Shown: positions 8,626 to 17,177 of the stretch, one piece after another
Numbering within the stretch: the stretch's first letter is position 1
Layout: each line of letters begins with the position of its first letter
Assembly (NCBI RefSeq): GCF_000217995.1
Contig: NC_015676.1
Coordinates: 124,001 to 188,000, forward strand
DNA from: Methanosalsum zhilinae DSM 4017
GTDB lineage: Archaea > Halobacteriota > Methanosarcinia > Methanosarcinales > Methanosarcinaceae
Reading direction: 5' to 3'
DNA: 64,000 bases
Notes under the pieces: model-generated
Told to the model about the DNA's origin: nothing
Seen by the model: the letters and a program-made list of their open reading frames with translations, nothing else
The model's database searches: none
Made by a program: the position numbers and the translations under genes

Positions 8626-9425
8626 ATACTAAAAATGATATCTTCAGATAGCGTCACTAAATTGATGTAAACTATAATTATTTCTATACCTTTTTCGAGC
8701 CAATCAAAATCCATGGGAAGAAGGTACCAGAAATATATCTATTTGATTTGATCACAGATTATTTCAGCAAGATAAATTGAAAAACGTTTGCTACAAGGAG
8801 TATTGCTTGAGATATAAATCTCGTACTTTCCCTCACTCTATATGCACACTTTTTGTAAGTGGAACTCTATCCGAAGGTATGTATGTCTATTTCTATGATG
8901 TCAAAAATTTTTTTGGTAATTATACACTTTTTGTAAGTGGAACTCTATCCGAAGGTATGTATAATATATATGCCACAAATATCTCAAAATCTTCATTTTA
9001 TAGATAACTATATATATTATTAGAGCATAAGCACAACAGACTAGAGTGTTTTGATGTATCAAAACATAAGGAGTTGTGTTTTGATTGTTTTTACCACCAC
9101 ATATTCTTTTTTTGGATTCCACTTACAAATTGTGTGTATATAGATACTATCTCCGAATATTCACAAAAATCAGTAATGATAGGAACTTTTCTACCTTCAA
9201 AATAATCAATTTTAAGAATCAATATATTTAGATTCTTTATTATTTTAGTTTTATATAAATATAATCCAAAAAAACTACACATTTTATTGATTCAAAGATT
9301 TAATAATCTCTATTTTTGAATAAAATTTGATTTTGAGGTTATTAGAGTCTTTTAATGGTATTAGAAACCTTAATTGAAAATTTGATTAACTTGAATAAAA
9401 AAAATAAAAAAATTGGAATGATAGT
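8626..9425. other. 800-bp region downstream of orc1/cdc6 with repeats and dyads
   Basis: No convincing gene. It holds a terminus-motif copy (8647-8672), two direct 39-bp repeats (8846-8884, 8924-8962), a shorter inverted copy of their first half (about 9117-9135), and an 18-base perfect palindrome GTTTTGATGTATCAAAAC at 9048-9065. Short open frames here run through the repeats and have no ribosome binding sites. Repeats of this kind beside an initiator gene resemble origin-binding sites. Confidence 0.5.
8846..8962. repeat. Two direct 39-bp repeats 78 bp apart
   Basis: Positions 8846-8884 and 8924-8962 are identical over 39 bases (core GTAAGTGGAACTCTATCCG). A partial inverted copy, with GTAAGTGGAA on the minus strand, lies at about 9117-9135. 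They are iteron-like in spacing and lie just after orc1/cdc6. Confidence 0.75.
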
Positions 9426-11102
9426 ATGAAAAAAAGAAAAAGTTTGAGTGAAACACATCCTGAAATTGCTAAAGAATGGAATTTCCAATTAAATGGTGAT
9501 CTAAAACCTGAAAATATCACTTTTGGATCTAACAAGAAAGTTTGGTGGACCTGTATTAAAAATCAAGAGCATATATGGCAAGCAACAGTTAATAATCGTA
9601 CCAATAAAGGTTCAAAATGTCCATATTGTAATGGGAGAGTCAATGAAGAAAATAATTTAACCATAACTCATCCGGAAGTGGCTGATGAATGGGATTACGA
9701 ATTGAATGAAGGGTATAAACCAACCGATTTCACTTATGGTTCTGATCAAAAAATTAATTGGATCTGTAAGAAAAATAAATCACACAAATGGAATACAAGT
9801 ATCAACAACAGAACTATGAACCAAAGTGGATGCCCATACTGTGCTGGAAAAGTGGCTACAAAAGATAATAATTTGAAGGTATTATATCCTGAAATTGCAA
9901 ATGAATGGGATTATTCAAGTAACGGTGGATTAAAACCCGAAAATTTTCTACCACGATCAAAAAAGAAAATCAATTGGAAATGTGTAAAAGGCCACAAATG
10001 GAAAGCGAAAATAAGTGATAGAACGATAGGAACAAACTGTCCAAAATGCTATAATCAATCATCAAGATTAGAACTATTTATTTTTGCTGAACTGAAACAT
10101 CTATTTGAGCAAGCAAAGCACCGTTTCAAGATAGATGGGACTGAGTGTGATATATATCTTCCTGAAATCAATCTTGCAATTGAAATAGATGGTAGTTATT
10201 GGCATAGTCTTGATAAGGATATCAAAAAAAATAATCATTTGAAAGATTGTGGCGTAAAACTATTACGTATCCGAGAGCATCCTCTGGAAAAAATTGAAAA
10301 TTTAGATATTGTATATAAGAAAGATAAATCATACTTTGCTATCCTTAAGAAAATATTAAAAAAAATCGCTATATTCGATTTGATTGGTTCTGCTGAAAAG
10401 CAAAAAATCACTGCTTATATGGAAGAAAACAAGCCACAAAATGATAAACTATACAGAGAGATGATATTCTCTACAAAATTAGATGAAAACCTTGCTAAGA
10501 ATTATCCTGAAATTGCTAAGGAGTGGGATTATGAAAAAAATTATCCACAAGAACCTGAAAATTTCACTCCTCATTCACATGAAAAAGTTGCCTGGAAATG
10601 TAAAAAAGGCCACAAATGGATTGCTCGAATAAAAGACCGAACTCGTGGGCGGGGCTGTCCATATTGCTCCAATAAAAAAGCACATCTAGATAATTGTCTA
10701 GCAACAATAAATCCAGAACTTGCAAAAGAGTGGCATCCATTCAAAAATGGAGACCTGACTCCCAACGATGTACTTCCTGGCTCAAAAAAAGACTATTGGT
10801 GGATATGTAAGAAAAATCATGAATGGAAAGCAAGTGTATATTCCAGAAATAATCGCCAGTTTGGATGTCCGTATTGTTCAGGGAAAAAAGTATGTTTTGA
10901 AGATAGTTTGGAAAATTTATATCCAGAACTTGCAAAAGAGTGGCATCCATTCAAAAATGGTTCAGTAAAACCTGGCCATATTTCCCCAAAATCTGAAAGA
11001 AATGTTTGGTGGATATGTAAGAAAAATCATGAATGGAAATATCGGATTAAAAATGTGGTTCAACAAGGATATACTTGTCCATATTGTCTTGAAAATGAAT
11101 GA
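9426..11102 (+). CDS. Zinc-ribbon repeat protein with central Vsr-like (EDxHD) endonuclease domain
   Basis: 558 residues in a symmetric layout: three treble-clef or zinc-ribbon repeats (about 9-66, 79-136, 149-205), a nuclease domain (206-310), then three more repeats (about 358-555). Each repeat follows the pattern hPELAxEW, xNGxLKPxxhxxGS, WWxCKKxHEW, CPYC, as in the probable zinc-ribbon family DUF4379. The centre has SRLELFIFAE, a strand with ECDIYLP, then AIEIDGSYWH and VKLLRIREH, the pattern of Vsr/DUF559-type nucleases. It probably binds DNA through the ribbons and cuts it. It is a lone gene after the orc1/cdc6 repeat region, and a defence or mobile-element role is inferred. Confidence 0.8.
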   Translation: MKKRKSLSETHPEIAKEWNFQLNGDLKPENITFGSNKKVWWTCIKNQEHIWQATVNNRTNKGSKCPYCNGRVNEENNLTITHPEVADEWDYELNEGYKPTDFTYGSDQKINWICKKNKSHKWNTSINNRTMNQSGCPYCAGKVATKDNNLKVLYPEIANEWDYSSNGGLKPENFLPRSKKKINWKCVKGHKWKAKISDRTIGTNCPKCYNQSSRLELFIFAELKHLFEQAKHRFKIDGTECDIYLPEINLAIEIDGSYWHSLDKDIKKNNHLKDCGVKLLRIREHPLEKIENLDIVYKKDKSYFAILKKILKKIAIFDLIGSAEKQKITAYMEENKPQNDKLYREMIFSTKLDENLAKNYPEIAKEWDYEKNYPQEPENFTPHSHEKVAWKCKKGHKWIARIKDRTRGRGCPYCSNKKAHLDNCLATINPELAKEWHPFKNGDLTPNDVLPGSKKDYWWICKKNHEWKASVYSRNNRQFGCPYCSGKKVCFEDSLENLYPELAKEWHPFKNGSVKPGHISPKSERNVWWICKKNHEWKYRIKNVVQQGYTCPYCLENE

Positions 11103-11202
11103 AATTCAATTTTTAGAAGTACAATTCTTTCTAATTTTTTGTAAATTTAAAATAATCAAAAAAAAACTAGACATATTAATGTAAAAAATTCAAGGTGATA
11201 AG

Positions 11203-11466
11203 ATGCATAGAAGAAATAGATATGATATAATAAATGAAATACTGTACATTGCAAAAAATGGAGCCACCAAGACAAGAATTGTATATGGTGCCAATCTGAA
11301 TAGCAAAATTGCAAAAATATACCTAAAATACCTGATTTCAAAAGAAATGATCCATAAACAACATGATTCCTTTTTCACTACAGAAAAAGGGAACGAATAT
11401 CAAAAAGCAATTAAATCAGTACTCGAATTTGAATCAAAGAAAGTTTTAACTCAACAATTTAAGTAA
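11203..11466 (+). CDS. Small winged-helix DNA-binding protein
   Basis: 87 residues, preceded by a strong GGTGAT site three bases before the ATG. The sequence RYDIINEILYIAKNGATKTRIVYGANLNSKIAK, then YLKYLISKEMI, then FFTTEKGNEY is the standard archaeal winged-helix layout (helix 1, recognition helix, wing) of the HTH_45 type, with a short basic helix at the C-terminus. It is likely a dimeric transcription regulator. It lies 100 bases after the zinc-ribbon nuclease gene and could control it or the convergent nuclease gene. Confidence 0.8.
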   Translation: MHRRNRYDIINEILYIAKNGATKTRIVYGANLNSKIAKIYLKYLISKEMIHKQHDSFFTTEKGNEYQKAIKSVLEFESKKVLTQQFK

Positions 11467-11516
11467 ATTTTTATTCCTACTTATTAATTTTTTCTCCTGA
11501 CAGAATATTTTATGTT

Positions 11517-12614
11517 TCATTCGGATGACAATATATTCCATGGCAAGTCAGGATGTTCTTTTTTGATATTTTCAACATCATCCAATATTAATAAAAAATA
11601 ATTTTCAACTGCTTTAATCTGATCCTCTTCACCCATAAACTTATTTAATGGTATTTCTTGTTTGATTCCACTCCAAACTTTTGAATCATCGAAAGCGAAA
11701 GTTGTCCATTTGTCGGGATACTTATGCTCGATTTCTTTTATAATTTGAATAATTTTATCATAGTTTTCCGATTTAGGACCAACTGCAATCTGTATCCCTA
11801 CACGTGGAAAATCTGTCATACTTTTGCTTTGAAGCCAGTAACCCAACACTATTTCAAAATAATCTTTTTGGTTTTTGATAACAGTATATCGACCATAATT
11901 TCTCAATTGTGTCAATGCAGTTGATTCACTTGATACCCCACCAGCAACCAGAGAAAACTTCTCGGCAACTTTACCAAAAAGGGTTTCATTCATCATCTTT
12001 CTGACATTTAGAAAATTATTCATAGCAAGAATATCAACACTACTAAACTGATTATTTCCTGACAAATCATATTCCTCCATAAACATTAAAACCTCTTTGA
12101 TCAGTGTACATTCTATATTCTCCTGATATTCTTTTAAAATTTTATAGACTTCATACCAACGCATCTGAACAAAAAAAAGTTTTTCTTTATTAGAGCAGTT
12201 TCTAAATATTATTTTCTCTTTTTTTGGTTCAAAATATTTAGTAATATAGATAAGTACACCTTTTTGAATAGAATTTGAATTATCCAAATGCTCAGCATAC
12301 TTAGTAAGTTGTTGATATCCTTCCTGAGCATCAATTTTAGATTCAATAAATATCCATTGTTTTTCATTTTTGTTGAATAACTCTAAAAAAATATCTGGTC
12401 TGCTGCCTGCAAGGTGGTTTTCTAACCCTTCAAATGATCTTTGGGTATCAATCACCATTTGTTCATAATCAATTAATGGTGCTTTTGTAGAATCTAAAAA
12501 AGTATGAAGTATTTCAGGATTTGTTTTCAATAAATAAGCAAATATTTCTGTAAAGAAGTCTTCAACAGGTATTTGTTCATTATTTAATGATAATAGTTTT
12601 TTAAATAAATACAT
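11517..12614 (-). CDS. PD-(D/E)XK nuclease superfamily protein
   Basis: 365 residues. The N-terminal half has the layout of the PDDEXK_4 family: NEQIPVEDFFTEIFAYLL at the start, GSRPDIFLELF with the metal-binding Asp, and FIESKIDAQEGYQQLTKYAEHL with the E-x-K motif and the following helix. The C-terminal half, with VGIQIAVGPKSENYDKII and WTTFAFDD, is unassigned. Such proteins are found beside restriction systems and in mobile elements; the target is unknown. It is convergent with the winged-helix gene and has no operon partner. Confidence 0.75.
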   Translation of the reverse strand: MYLFKKLLSLNNEQIPVEDFFTEIFAYLLKTNPEILHTFLDSTKAPLIDYEQMVIDTQRSFEGLENHLAGSRPDIFLELFNKNEKQWIFIESKIDAQEGYQQLTKYAEHLDNSNSIQKGVLIYITKYFEPKKEKIIFRNCSNKEKLFFVQMRWYEVYKILKEYQENIECTLIKEVLMFMEEYDLSGNNQFSSVDILAMNNFLNVRKMMNETLFGKVAEKFSLVAGGVSSESTALTQLRNYGRYTVIKNQKDYFEIVLGYWLQSKSMTDFPRVGIQIAVGPKSENYDKIIQIIKEIEHKYPDKWTTFAFDDSKVWSGIKQEIPLNKFMGEEDQIKAVENYFLLILDDVENIKKEHPDLPWNILSSE

Positions 12615-13147
12615 AGAACACCTATTCTATATTTTTTTATGTAAAATATGAATTTATTTATTTTCATGATTTATTATATACATTTTTTACGATACAATTT
12701 TAAATTTATAAAAAAGAGCAATATAAGATTTTTGTTTTAAATTCATAAAGTCTATAAGGTAATATGAGTACTTTTTTACAATACACATGGTTAAAATTAA
12801 AATGTAGTTAAAAACACTCATAAACATGCTTTGAAGTAAATATTATTCCTGAATGTAACATGTTTAATTTAACATTAAGATTAACTTAAAAAATAAACTT
12901 AAATACTGAACCGACTCAAAACAGTGTGATTACGATTTTCTAGAAGCAATCATATTGAATGTATATATTTTTACTTAGGTCAACCTGGTATTATCAAGAT
13001 TTGTTGGAAATTTCCTGCATTTCCAGTAAAGTTAACTCAATTTTAGTCTATGTCACCAATTGATTGTAAATCAAAAATAAAGGACGAGTTCTCATATCAC
13101 GTTGTAAACGATTAACTATTAATGAGAAATTTGATTTCACTGATCAT
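12615..13147. other. 533-bp AT-rich gap, no gene seen
   Basis: It contains the promoter side of the PD-(D/E)XK gene, a copy of the motif CTGAATGTAACATG near 12850, and a terminus-motif copy (TGTCACCAATTGATTGTAAA) at 13048-13072. No supported open frame. Confidence 0.5.
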
Positions 13148-13900
13148 TTAATGATTTGTTTTTTTGATAGTTTCATTATTTAAGCCAATTTTGTTATGCA
13201 GTTTAATAACCATATCTGCAGGCTTGCGAATAATATCTTTTTGTTTCTCAGGAATCGTTTCACCATTACAATCCTCACCTGCTAACTTTATAATTGAATT
13301 ACACACATCTAATGTTAGTTCTGCATGCCATATCATCGCATCAGCAATTGCTTTCTTGATTGTTTCAAGATCTATATGGCCACTCTCTATTGAAATATAG
13401 AGTCTTTGTAAAAAACTTAAGTACATGCTTAAATGCTGGTGCTCTGTGAGACCATCTAGTTTTCCATAAAAATGAGGTTTAGGTCCTTTTTTAGAATAAG
13501 AATAAACAAATCTACATGCAATATCCTCTGTAGTAATTCCTCCATTTTCAACTCTTTTATTAAGATTGGAGAGTGCCGTTCTGTGAAACATGAACTGTTT
13601 AGAATAGAACTCTTCTATGTAGGAGATAGTTCTATATATTCTAATTTTTTCAGCATCTGTTTTACGATTTTCTTTCAGGGTATATGCACCGAAAATTACT
13701 GACAATACACCAATAATCGCTAAGAGTCCAGCATCTGCGCTTACATTGTCCAAAAAAAATAAACTCAATGATGCCAGTATTGTAATCATCAAGAGTAAAC
13801 CTTCTGCACTCACAAAAAACATAAAATATGAATTGAATAATACCAGTATTGTAATTAATCCGATAAATGAAATATTTTTTAAATTTACAATTCCCCACAT
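13148..13900 (-). CDS. Unknown membrane protein with two N-terminal membrane segments
   Basis: About 250 residues. Two or three hydrophobic segments lie within the first 80 residues, followed by a soluble, mostly helical domain of about 165 residues with ENRKTDAEKIRIYRTISYIEEFY and a TIKKAIADAMIWHAELTLD helix. I do not recognise the family. The start is placed at 13900 rather than 13909 because the N-terminus MWGI and the upstream DNA resemble those of the GLUG protein starting at 18839, including ATTTGTCAG and nearby sequence. The two genes therefore seem to share a leader module. A small anchored sensor or toxin-antitoxin-like membrane protein is possible, but nothing shows it. Confidence 0.6.
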   Translation of the reverse strand: MWGIVNLKNISFIGLITILVLFNSYFMFFVSAEGLLLMITILASLSLFFLDNVSADAGLLAIIGVLSVIFGAYTLKENRKTDAEKIRIYRTISYIEEFYSKQFMFHRTALSNLNKRVENGGITTEDIACRFVYSYSKKGPKPHFYGKLDGLTEHQHLSMYLSFLQRLYISIESGHIDLETIKKAIADAMIWHAELTLDVCNSIIKLAGEDCNGETIPEKQKDIIRKPADMVIKLHNKIGLNNETIKKTNH

Positions 13901-14053
13901 ACAAATCATCCTGAAATTATATGATTAATGTATAAAATCATATAGATTATTATATGATATACATTTGAGAACTATTTGTCAGTAAATAAGATTCTCAAAT
14001 CATTCTAAATGCCTATGTAAGTGTTAAATACTAAATATTATTTGAAAATCATT

Positions 14054-14180
14054 GGTTATGTCACTAAATATCTGTAAAGTCTTCTAGAATTTCAGATAAA
14101 ATCGCTCAGGTCTTATGAATAGAATATATAATCATAAGATTTCAATTGACAAGTAACTGAATGTAATTTGTATAATAGGA
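14054..14180 (+). repeat. Decayed repeat related to 25501-25640
   Basis: It begins with GGTTATGTCACTAAATATC, continues with a hairpin (CTTATGA ... TCATAAG at about 14113-14140), and ends with CTGAATGTAATTTG near 14157-14172. The copy at 25501 has the same order of parts: GTGTCACTATTTTGCTG, CTTATGAAT/ATTCATAAG, then ATGAACGTAACTTG. It is probably a MITE or insertion-sequence end. The 433-base gap 13910-14342 holds nothing else I can name beyond the shared leader upstream of 13900. Confidence 0.5.
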
Positions 14181-14342
14181 AAAATTTTAGAAAATTAGAT
14201 GGAAAAGACACATGAATATTCTCTATTAATTCCTTAACTCCTATTGGGACGATGCGTGTCAAAAATTTATCTGATTCTAAACTAAATTAGTAGTATTCTC
14301 CTTCATTATCATGATATTGTATCAATTTAATTTCTTCTTTTC

Positions 14343-14585
14343 TCACATAGCACCATTAATGAATAGAAGATTTGGAATACAAAAATCATCAACAGACTTG
14401 ATAAAAATATCATACATACCATATGCTATTGAAACTTTCAATAATCTTTGAAATTTCATTATATCTGGATGCTCAGGATCATCATTCACAGATAGAACTA
14501 TTATGTTATTTTTGATAAAATCAAATTCAAAAACCAGTTCATCTTCTGTTTTGGAAACAACTCTTTCCTGAATGCTGTATGACAT
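14343..14585 (-). CDS. Small hypothetical protein
   Basis: 80 residues starting MSYSIQERVV, acidic, with no membrane segment and no recognisable family. No Shine-Dalgarno site is present, but a TATA-like CATATAAAT lies about 35 bases before the ATG, which suits a leaderless message. It lies between two oppositely oriented terminus motifs (14054 and 14820) and may be cargo of a small mobile element. It could also be a chance frame. Confidence 0.4.
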   Translation of the reverse strand: MSYSIQERVVSKTEDELVFEFDFIKNNIIVLSVNDDPEHPDIMKFQRLLKVSIAYGMYDIFIKSVDDFCIPNLLFINGAM

Positions 14586-14793
14586 GCTTAATGATAATAT
14601 TAAAATATTATTTATATGTTTTCCAATTTTTTTGGTTATTTCATTAAGTTGAAAATTATAAAGTAAATAGATATATTTTCAATTCTAAAAACTATAAACA
14701 AAGGATGATTTTTCATTTCTGTTTAAATTGAGCAACAAATAATGTATTTATTTTTGTGATTTTTGACTGTCTCCAATAAGGGACAGAATTAAT

Positions 14794-14820
14794 AAAATTT
14801 AGCAATATTGTGACACAACC
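14794..14820 (-). repeat. Terminus motif, inverted copy
   Basis: On the minus strand it reads GGTTGTGTCACAATATTGCT, close to the motif at 25501 and facing the copy at 14054. Together they could be the terminal inverted repeats of a 767-bp element. Confidence 0.5.
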
Positions 14821-14836
14821 ATTAAGGTTCTACATA

Positions 14837-15031
14837 ATGTCTAAAATTTAATTTAATGGTCATTTAAATAATAAGTTTACTTTAATTTTTAAGCGCTTTA
14901 TATTTCTACTCGATATTTCCTTGGTTAATACCCAAAAGGCGCTGAAATTGATTTATGGGTAGATATAATGAAAAAATATAATTGAGCCATATATCTCCAT
15001 GGGAAATCTTATTTTTTATTGATCTTTCTTT
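14837..15031. repeat. About 195-bp direct repeat, copy 1 (copy 2 at 18932-19133)
   Basis: Shared blocks in the same order include TTTAATTTAATG, GCTTTATATTTCTA, AATTGATTTATGG, AATGAAAAAATATAATT and TCTCCATGG, then AAATCTTATTTT. Copy 2 lies upstream of the GLUG gene at 17178-18839. It is probably a duplicated upstream region of surface-protein genes. The rest of the 14586-15125 gap shows no gene. Confidence 0.6.
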
Positions 15032-15125
15032 TAAGAAGACTATTCTTTGACCTTCGTTCTTAAAATATAATTATAAAAATGTAAGGAGGACAACATCAGT
15101 TGTCCATTTTTACTTATCTTATTCT

Positions 15126-15321
15126 TTACTTACCATTTTCTCTCCTAATAGACATCATTACCAACATTCCAACACCCATTACAATCAATAGTGGAGTTGC
15201 AGAAGGTACATCCTTCTTTGGTGGCATACCAAAATAGTGGCTTGGATATTCATTCGATTGAAGAAATGTTCCAGAAAAATAGATTGAAAAATGCTCAAAA
15301 AAACTTAGAAGTTTAAGAGTA
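15126..15321 (-). pseudogene. C-terminal remnant of a surface protein
   Basis: The minus strand reads about 65 open codons ending HYFGMPPKKDVPSATP, a hydrophobic segment LLIVMGVGMLVMM and a basic tail SIRRENGK before TAA. This matches the C-terminal design of the GLUG protein at 17178 (YYFG, DVPTASG, membrane segment, RR). There is no start codon or N-terminal part: upstream the frame is closed by TAA and then runs into the 67-bp array. It is a remnant of a deleted cell-surface gene. Confidence 0.7.
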
Positions 15322-15340
15322 GTTTAATCTAGATCTAATT

Positions 15341-15849
15341 GTTCATTTCAAACCTTGTTATAGTGGATGTTGCTAAGCAACTGATAGATATTTTGTTAAA
15401 TGAAATAGTTCATTTCAAACCTTGTTATAGTGGATGTTGCTAAGCAACTGATAGATATTTTGTTAAATGAAATAGTTCATTTCAAACCTTGTTATAGTGG
15501 ATGTTGCCAAGCAACTGATAGATATTTTGTTAAATGAAATAGTTCATTTCAAACCTTGTTATAGTGGATGTTGCCAAGCAACTGATAGATATTTTGTTAA
15601 ATGAAATAGTTCATTTCAAACCTTGTTATAGTGGATGTTGCCAAGCAACTGATAGATATTTTGTTAAATGAAATAGTTCATTTCAAACCTTGTTATAGTG
15701 GATGTTGCCAAGCAACTGATAGATATTTTGTTAAATGAAATAGTTCATTTCAAACCTTGTTATAGTGGATGTTGCCAAGCAACTGATAGATATTTTGTTA
15801 AATGAAATAGTTCATTTCAAACCTTGTTATAGTGGATGTTGCTAAGCAA
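15341..15849. repeat. 67-bp tandem repeat array, 7.6 units, two dyads per unit
   Basis: Units start at 15341, 15408, 15475, 15542, 15609, 15676 and 15743, with a 40-base partial unit from 15810. They are identical except for one position: units 1, 2 and the last read GTTGCTAAGCAA, the others GTTGCCAAGCAA. Each unit contains the dyad GTTGC-YAA-GCAAC, and each junction forms AAATGAA-ATAG-TTCATTT, about half a unit away. The period is not a multiple of three, so it is not coding, and there are no variable spacers, so it is not CRISPR. The layout resembles a centromere, operator or origin array. Confidence 0.95.
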
Positions 15850-16046
15850 GTAAGTATAAGAACGAGTTCAAACTATATATATCTTTCTATGAAACGTCTG
15901 TATTTTCTTAATATCCAAATAACAAAACGTCTTCGTATTGCTCCCAGTATAATACATGCTCGGTTTGATTGTATTTTAACATATTATAGATGTTTTTTTC
16001 TTATTGCTCAATCAATTAATGAATTCACCCTCTTTAATTCTGTTTG
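15850..16046. other. Unassigned 200 bp between the tandem array and the IS remnant
   Basis: No gene or repeat recognised. It begins where unit 8 of the array breaks off and ends at the IS5-type element end (16047). It may be flank of a lost gene. Confidence 0.3.
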
Positions 16047-16588
16047 GGCTCTGTAGAAATCCTTATGTAAATAATAATTGTAAATGAGTTATACTTTTCG
16101 ATGTTATGTATTAACATCTTACATTTTACTTCCTTTACCTGGTTTCTGTACTTTCTTGACTTAATTTCTTCACCATACCTTCTTTTCAGAACTGAGAACA
16201 TTGTTTCTACCAGGTTTCTCGAATGGTAGAGTTTTTCATCAAACTCTTCAACCATTTTCCTACGGTATTTGCCGTTTATTTTCTTTCTTTTCCTCTGTCT
16301 TACAGGGATAAGAGGACTTGAATTCATGTTCTCTCGTATGAGAACATGAATTTGTTCAGAGTCATACCCTTTATCCAGGACATAGTATTCTGAATAACGA
16401 AGTCTATGACATTGCTTCAGCAATGTTTGTGCGTGTTTTGTATCGTGTACAGGCTTACCTGAGATCTTAAATCCAGTAACAATAAATTTTTCAACATCAA
16501 TTGCTATACTTGTTTTTAGATATGATCTCCTTTTCTTTCCAGTCCTCATTGAATAATAGTAACTACAATGACCACCCGTAAATCCACG
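16034..16588 (-). pseudogene. IS5-family transposase, C-terminal half
   Basis: The frame reads RGFTGGHCSYYYS and then MRTGKKRRSYLKTSIAID, with the second catalytic region YYVLDKGYDSEQIH and the E region KLYHSRNLVETMFSVLKRRYGEE typical of IS5-type DDE transposases. The frame is open only back to 16588, where it meets a terminus-motif copy and a TGA; the N-terminal half with the first catalytic Asp is gone. The element end is at 16047. The same 3' end occurs inverted at 1-86. Confidence 0.85.
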
Positions 16589-16660
16589 ATAGCGTCACTA
16601 AATTGCTGTAAAATTATAATTAGTCCTGTACCTTATTAGAGTTTAATCAAAAACTACAAT
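16588..16660 (+). repeat. Terminus motif copy, related to 8647-8710
   Basis: GATAGCGTCACTAAATTG followed by CTGTAAAATTATAATTAG and a TTAATCAAAA block. The copy at 8647 shows the same order of blocks over about 65 bases. It abuts the broken transposase and marks the junction of two mobile elements. Confidence 0.6.
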
Positions 16661-16750
16661 GAAAATATTAATATCGAAATGTTTCACATTCAAATGTCAG
16701 TTTATAATATATTTGTGACTCTCATATATGATTTTTAAAATCTAACCAAT

Positions 16751-17032
16751 TTATTTAGTGGGGTAGTAGTACATTACATCACCATACATCCCATCATCCA
16801 TATGTGGACTTTCCAAGTAAGAATAAGAGTATGGTCCTTCAATCACTCGCATAAAATCTTCTGGATCATATCCTCCATAATTTATTGTAGTTATTGTTTG
16901 CTCAGATGAGTCTTTTGGAAGAGCAGTTCCCTGTACAACAGCAATTTGTGGGACATTTTTTAGATACAACCCATTGTCCACCCATATGGTAAACGAAATT
17001 CCATCACTTACCACCTTCACTTTTCTTTCCAT
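16751..17032 (-). CDS. Small hypothetical protein, 93 residues
   Basis: A strong GGAGAT site lies six bases before the ATG, which supports a real gene. The sequence begins MERKVKVVSDGISFTIWVD and ends in a Tyr/Gly/Asp-rich tail with MYGDVMYYYPTK. It has no signal peptide or membrane segment, and I do not recognise the family. It lies upstream of the IS remnant and 146 bases after the GLUG gene on the same strand. Confidence 0.65.
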   Translation of the reverse strand: MERKVKVVSDGISFTIWVDNGLYLKNVPQIAVVQGTALPKDSSEQTITTINYGGYDPEDFMRVIEGPYSYSYLESPHMDDGMYGDVMYYYPTK

Positions 17033-17177
17033 AATTATCTCCTTTTTAGTAATTTAAATCTAATTAGTTAAATAAAGATGACTGCTTAAAGTAAAAAGAT
17101 CTAATTAACTAAAAAAATATGCTAAGATAATATACTACTATTACCTTAACAAATATTATTTAAAACCGATTCAGTCT

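Noticed and set aside
8777-9007. 76-residue plus-strand frame across the 39-bp repeats
   Set aside because: It simply translates the two repeats (TLFVSGTLSEGMY twice), with no ribosome binding site or known family. A 39-base repeat keeps frame, so weak coding cannot be fully excluded.
15341-15849. CRISPR array
   Set aside because: The whole 67-base unit repeats with one variable base. There are no distinct spacers and no cas genes.
15832-16056. 74-residue plus-strand frame after the tandem array
   Set aside because: It starts within the last repeat unit, has no ribosome binding site, and runs into the IS end.
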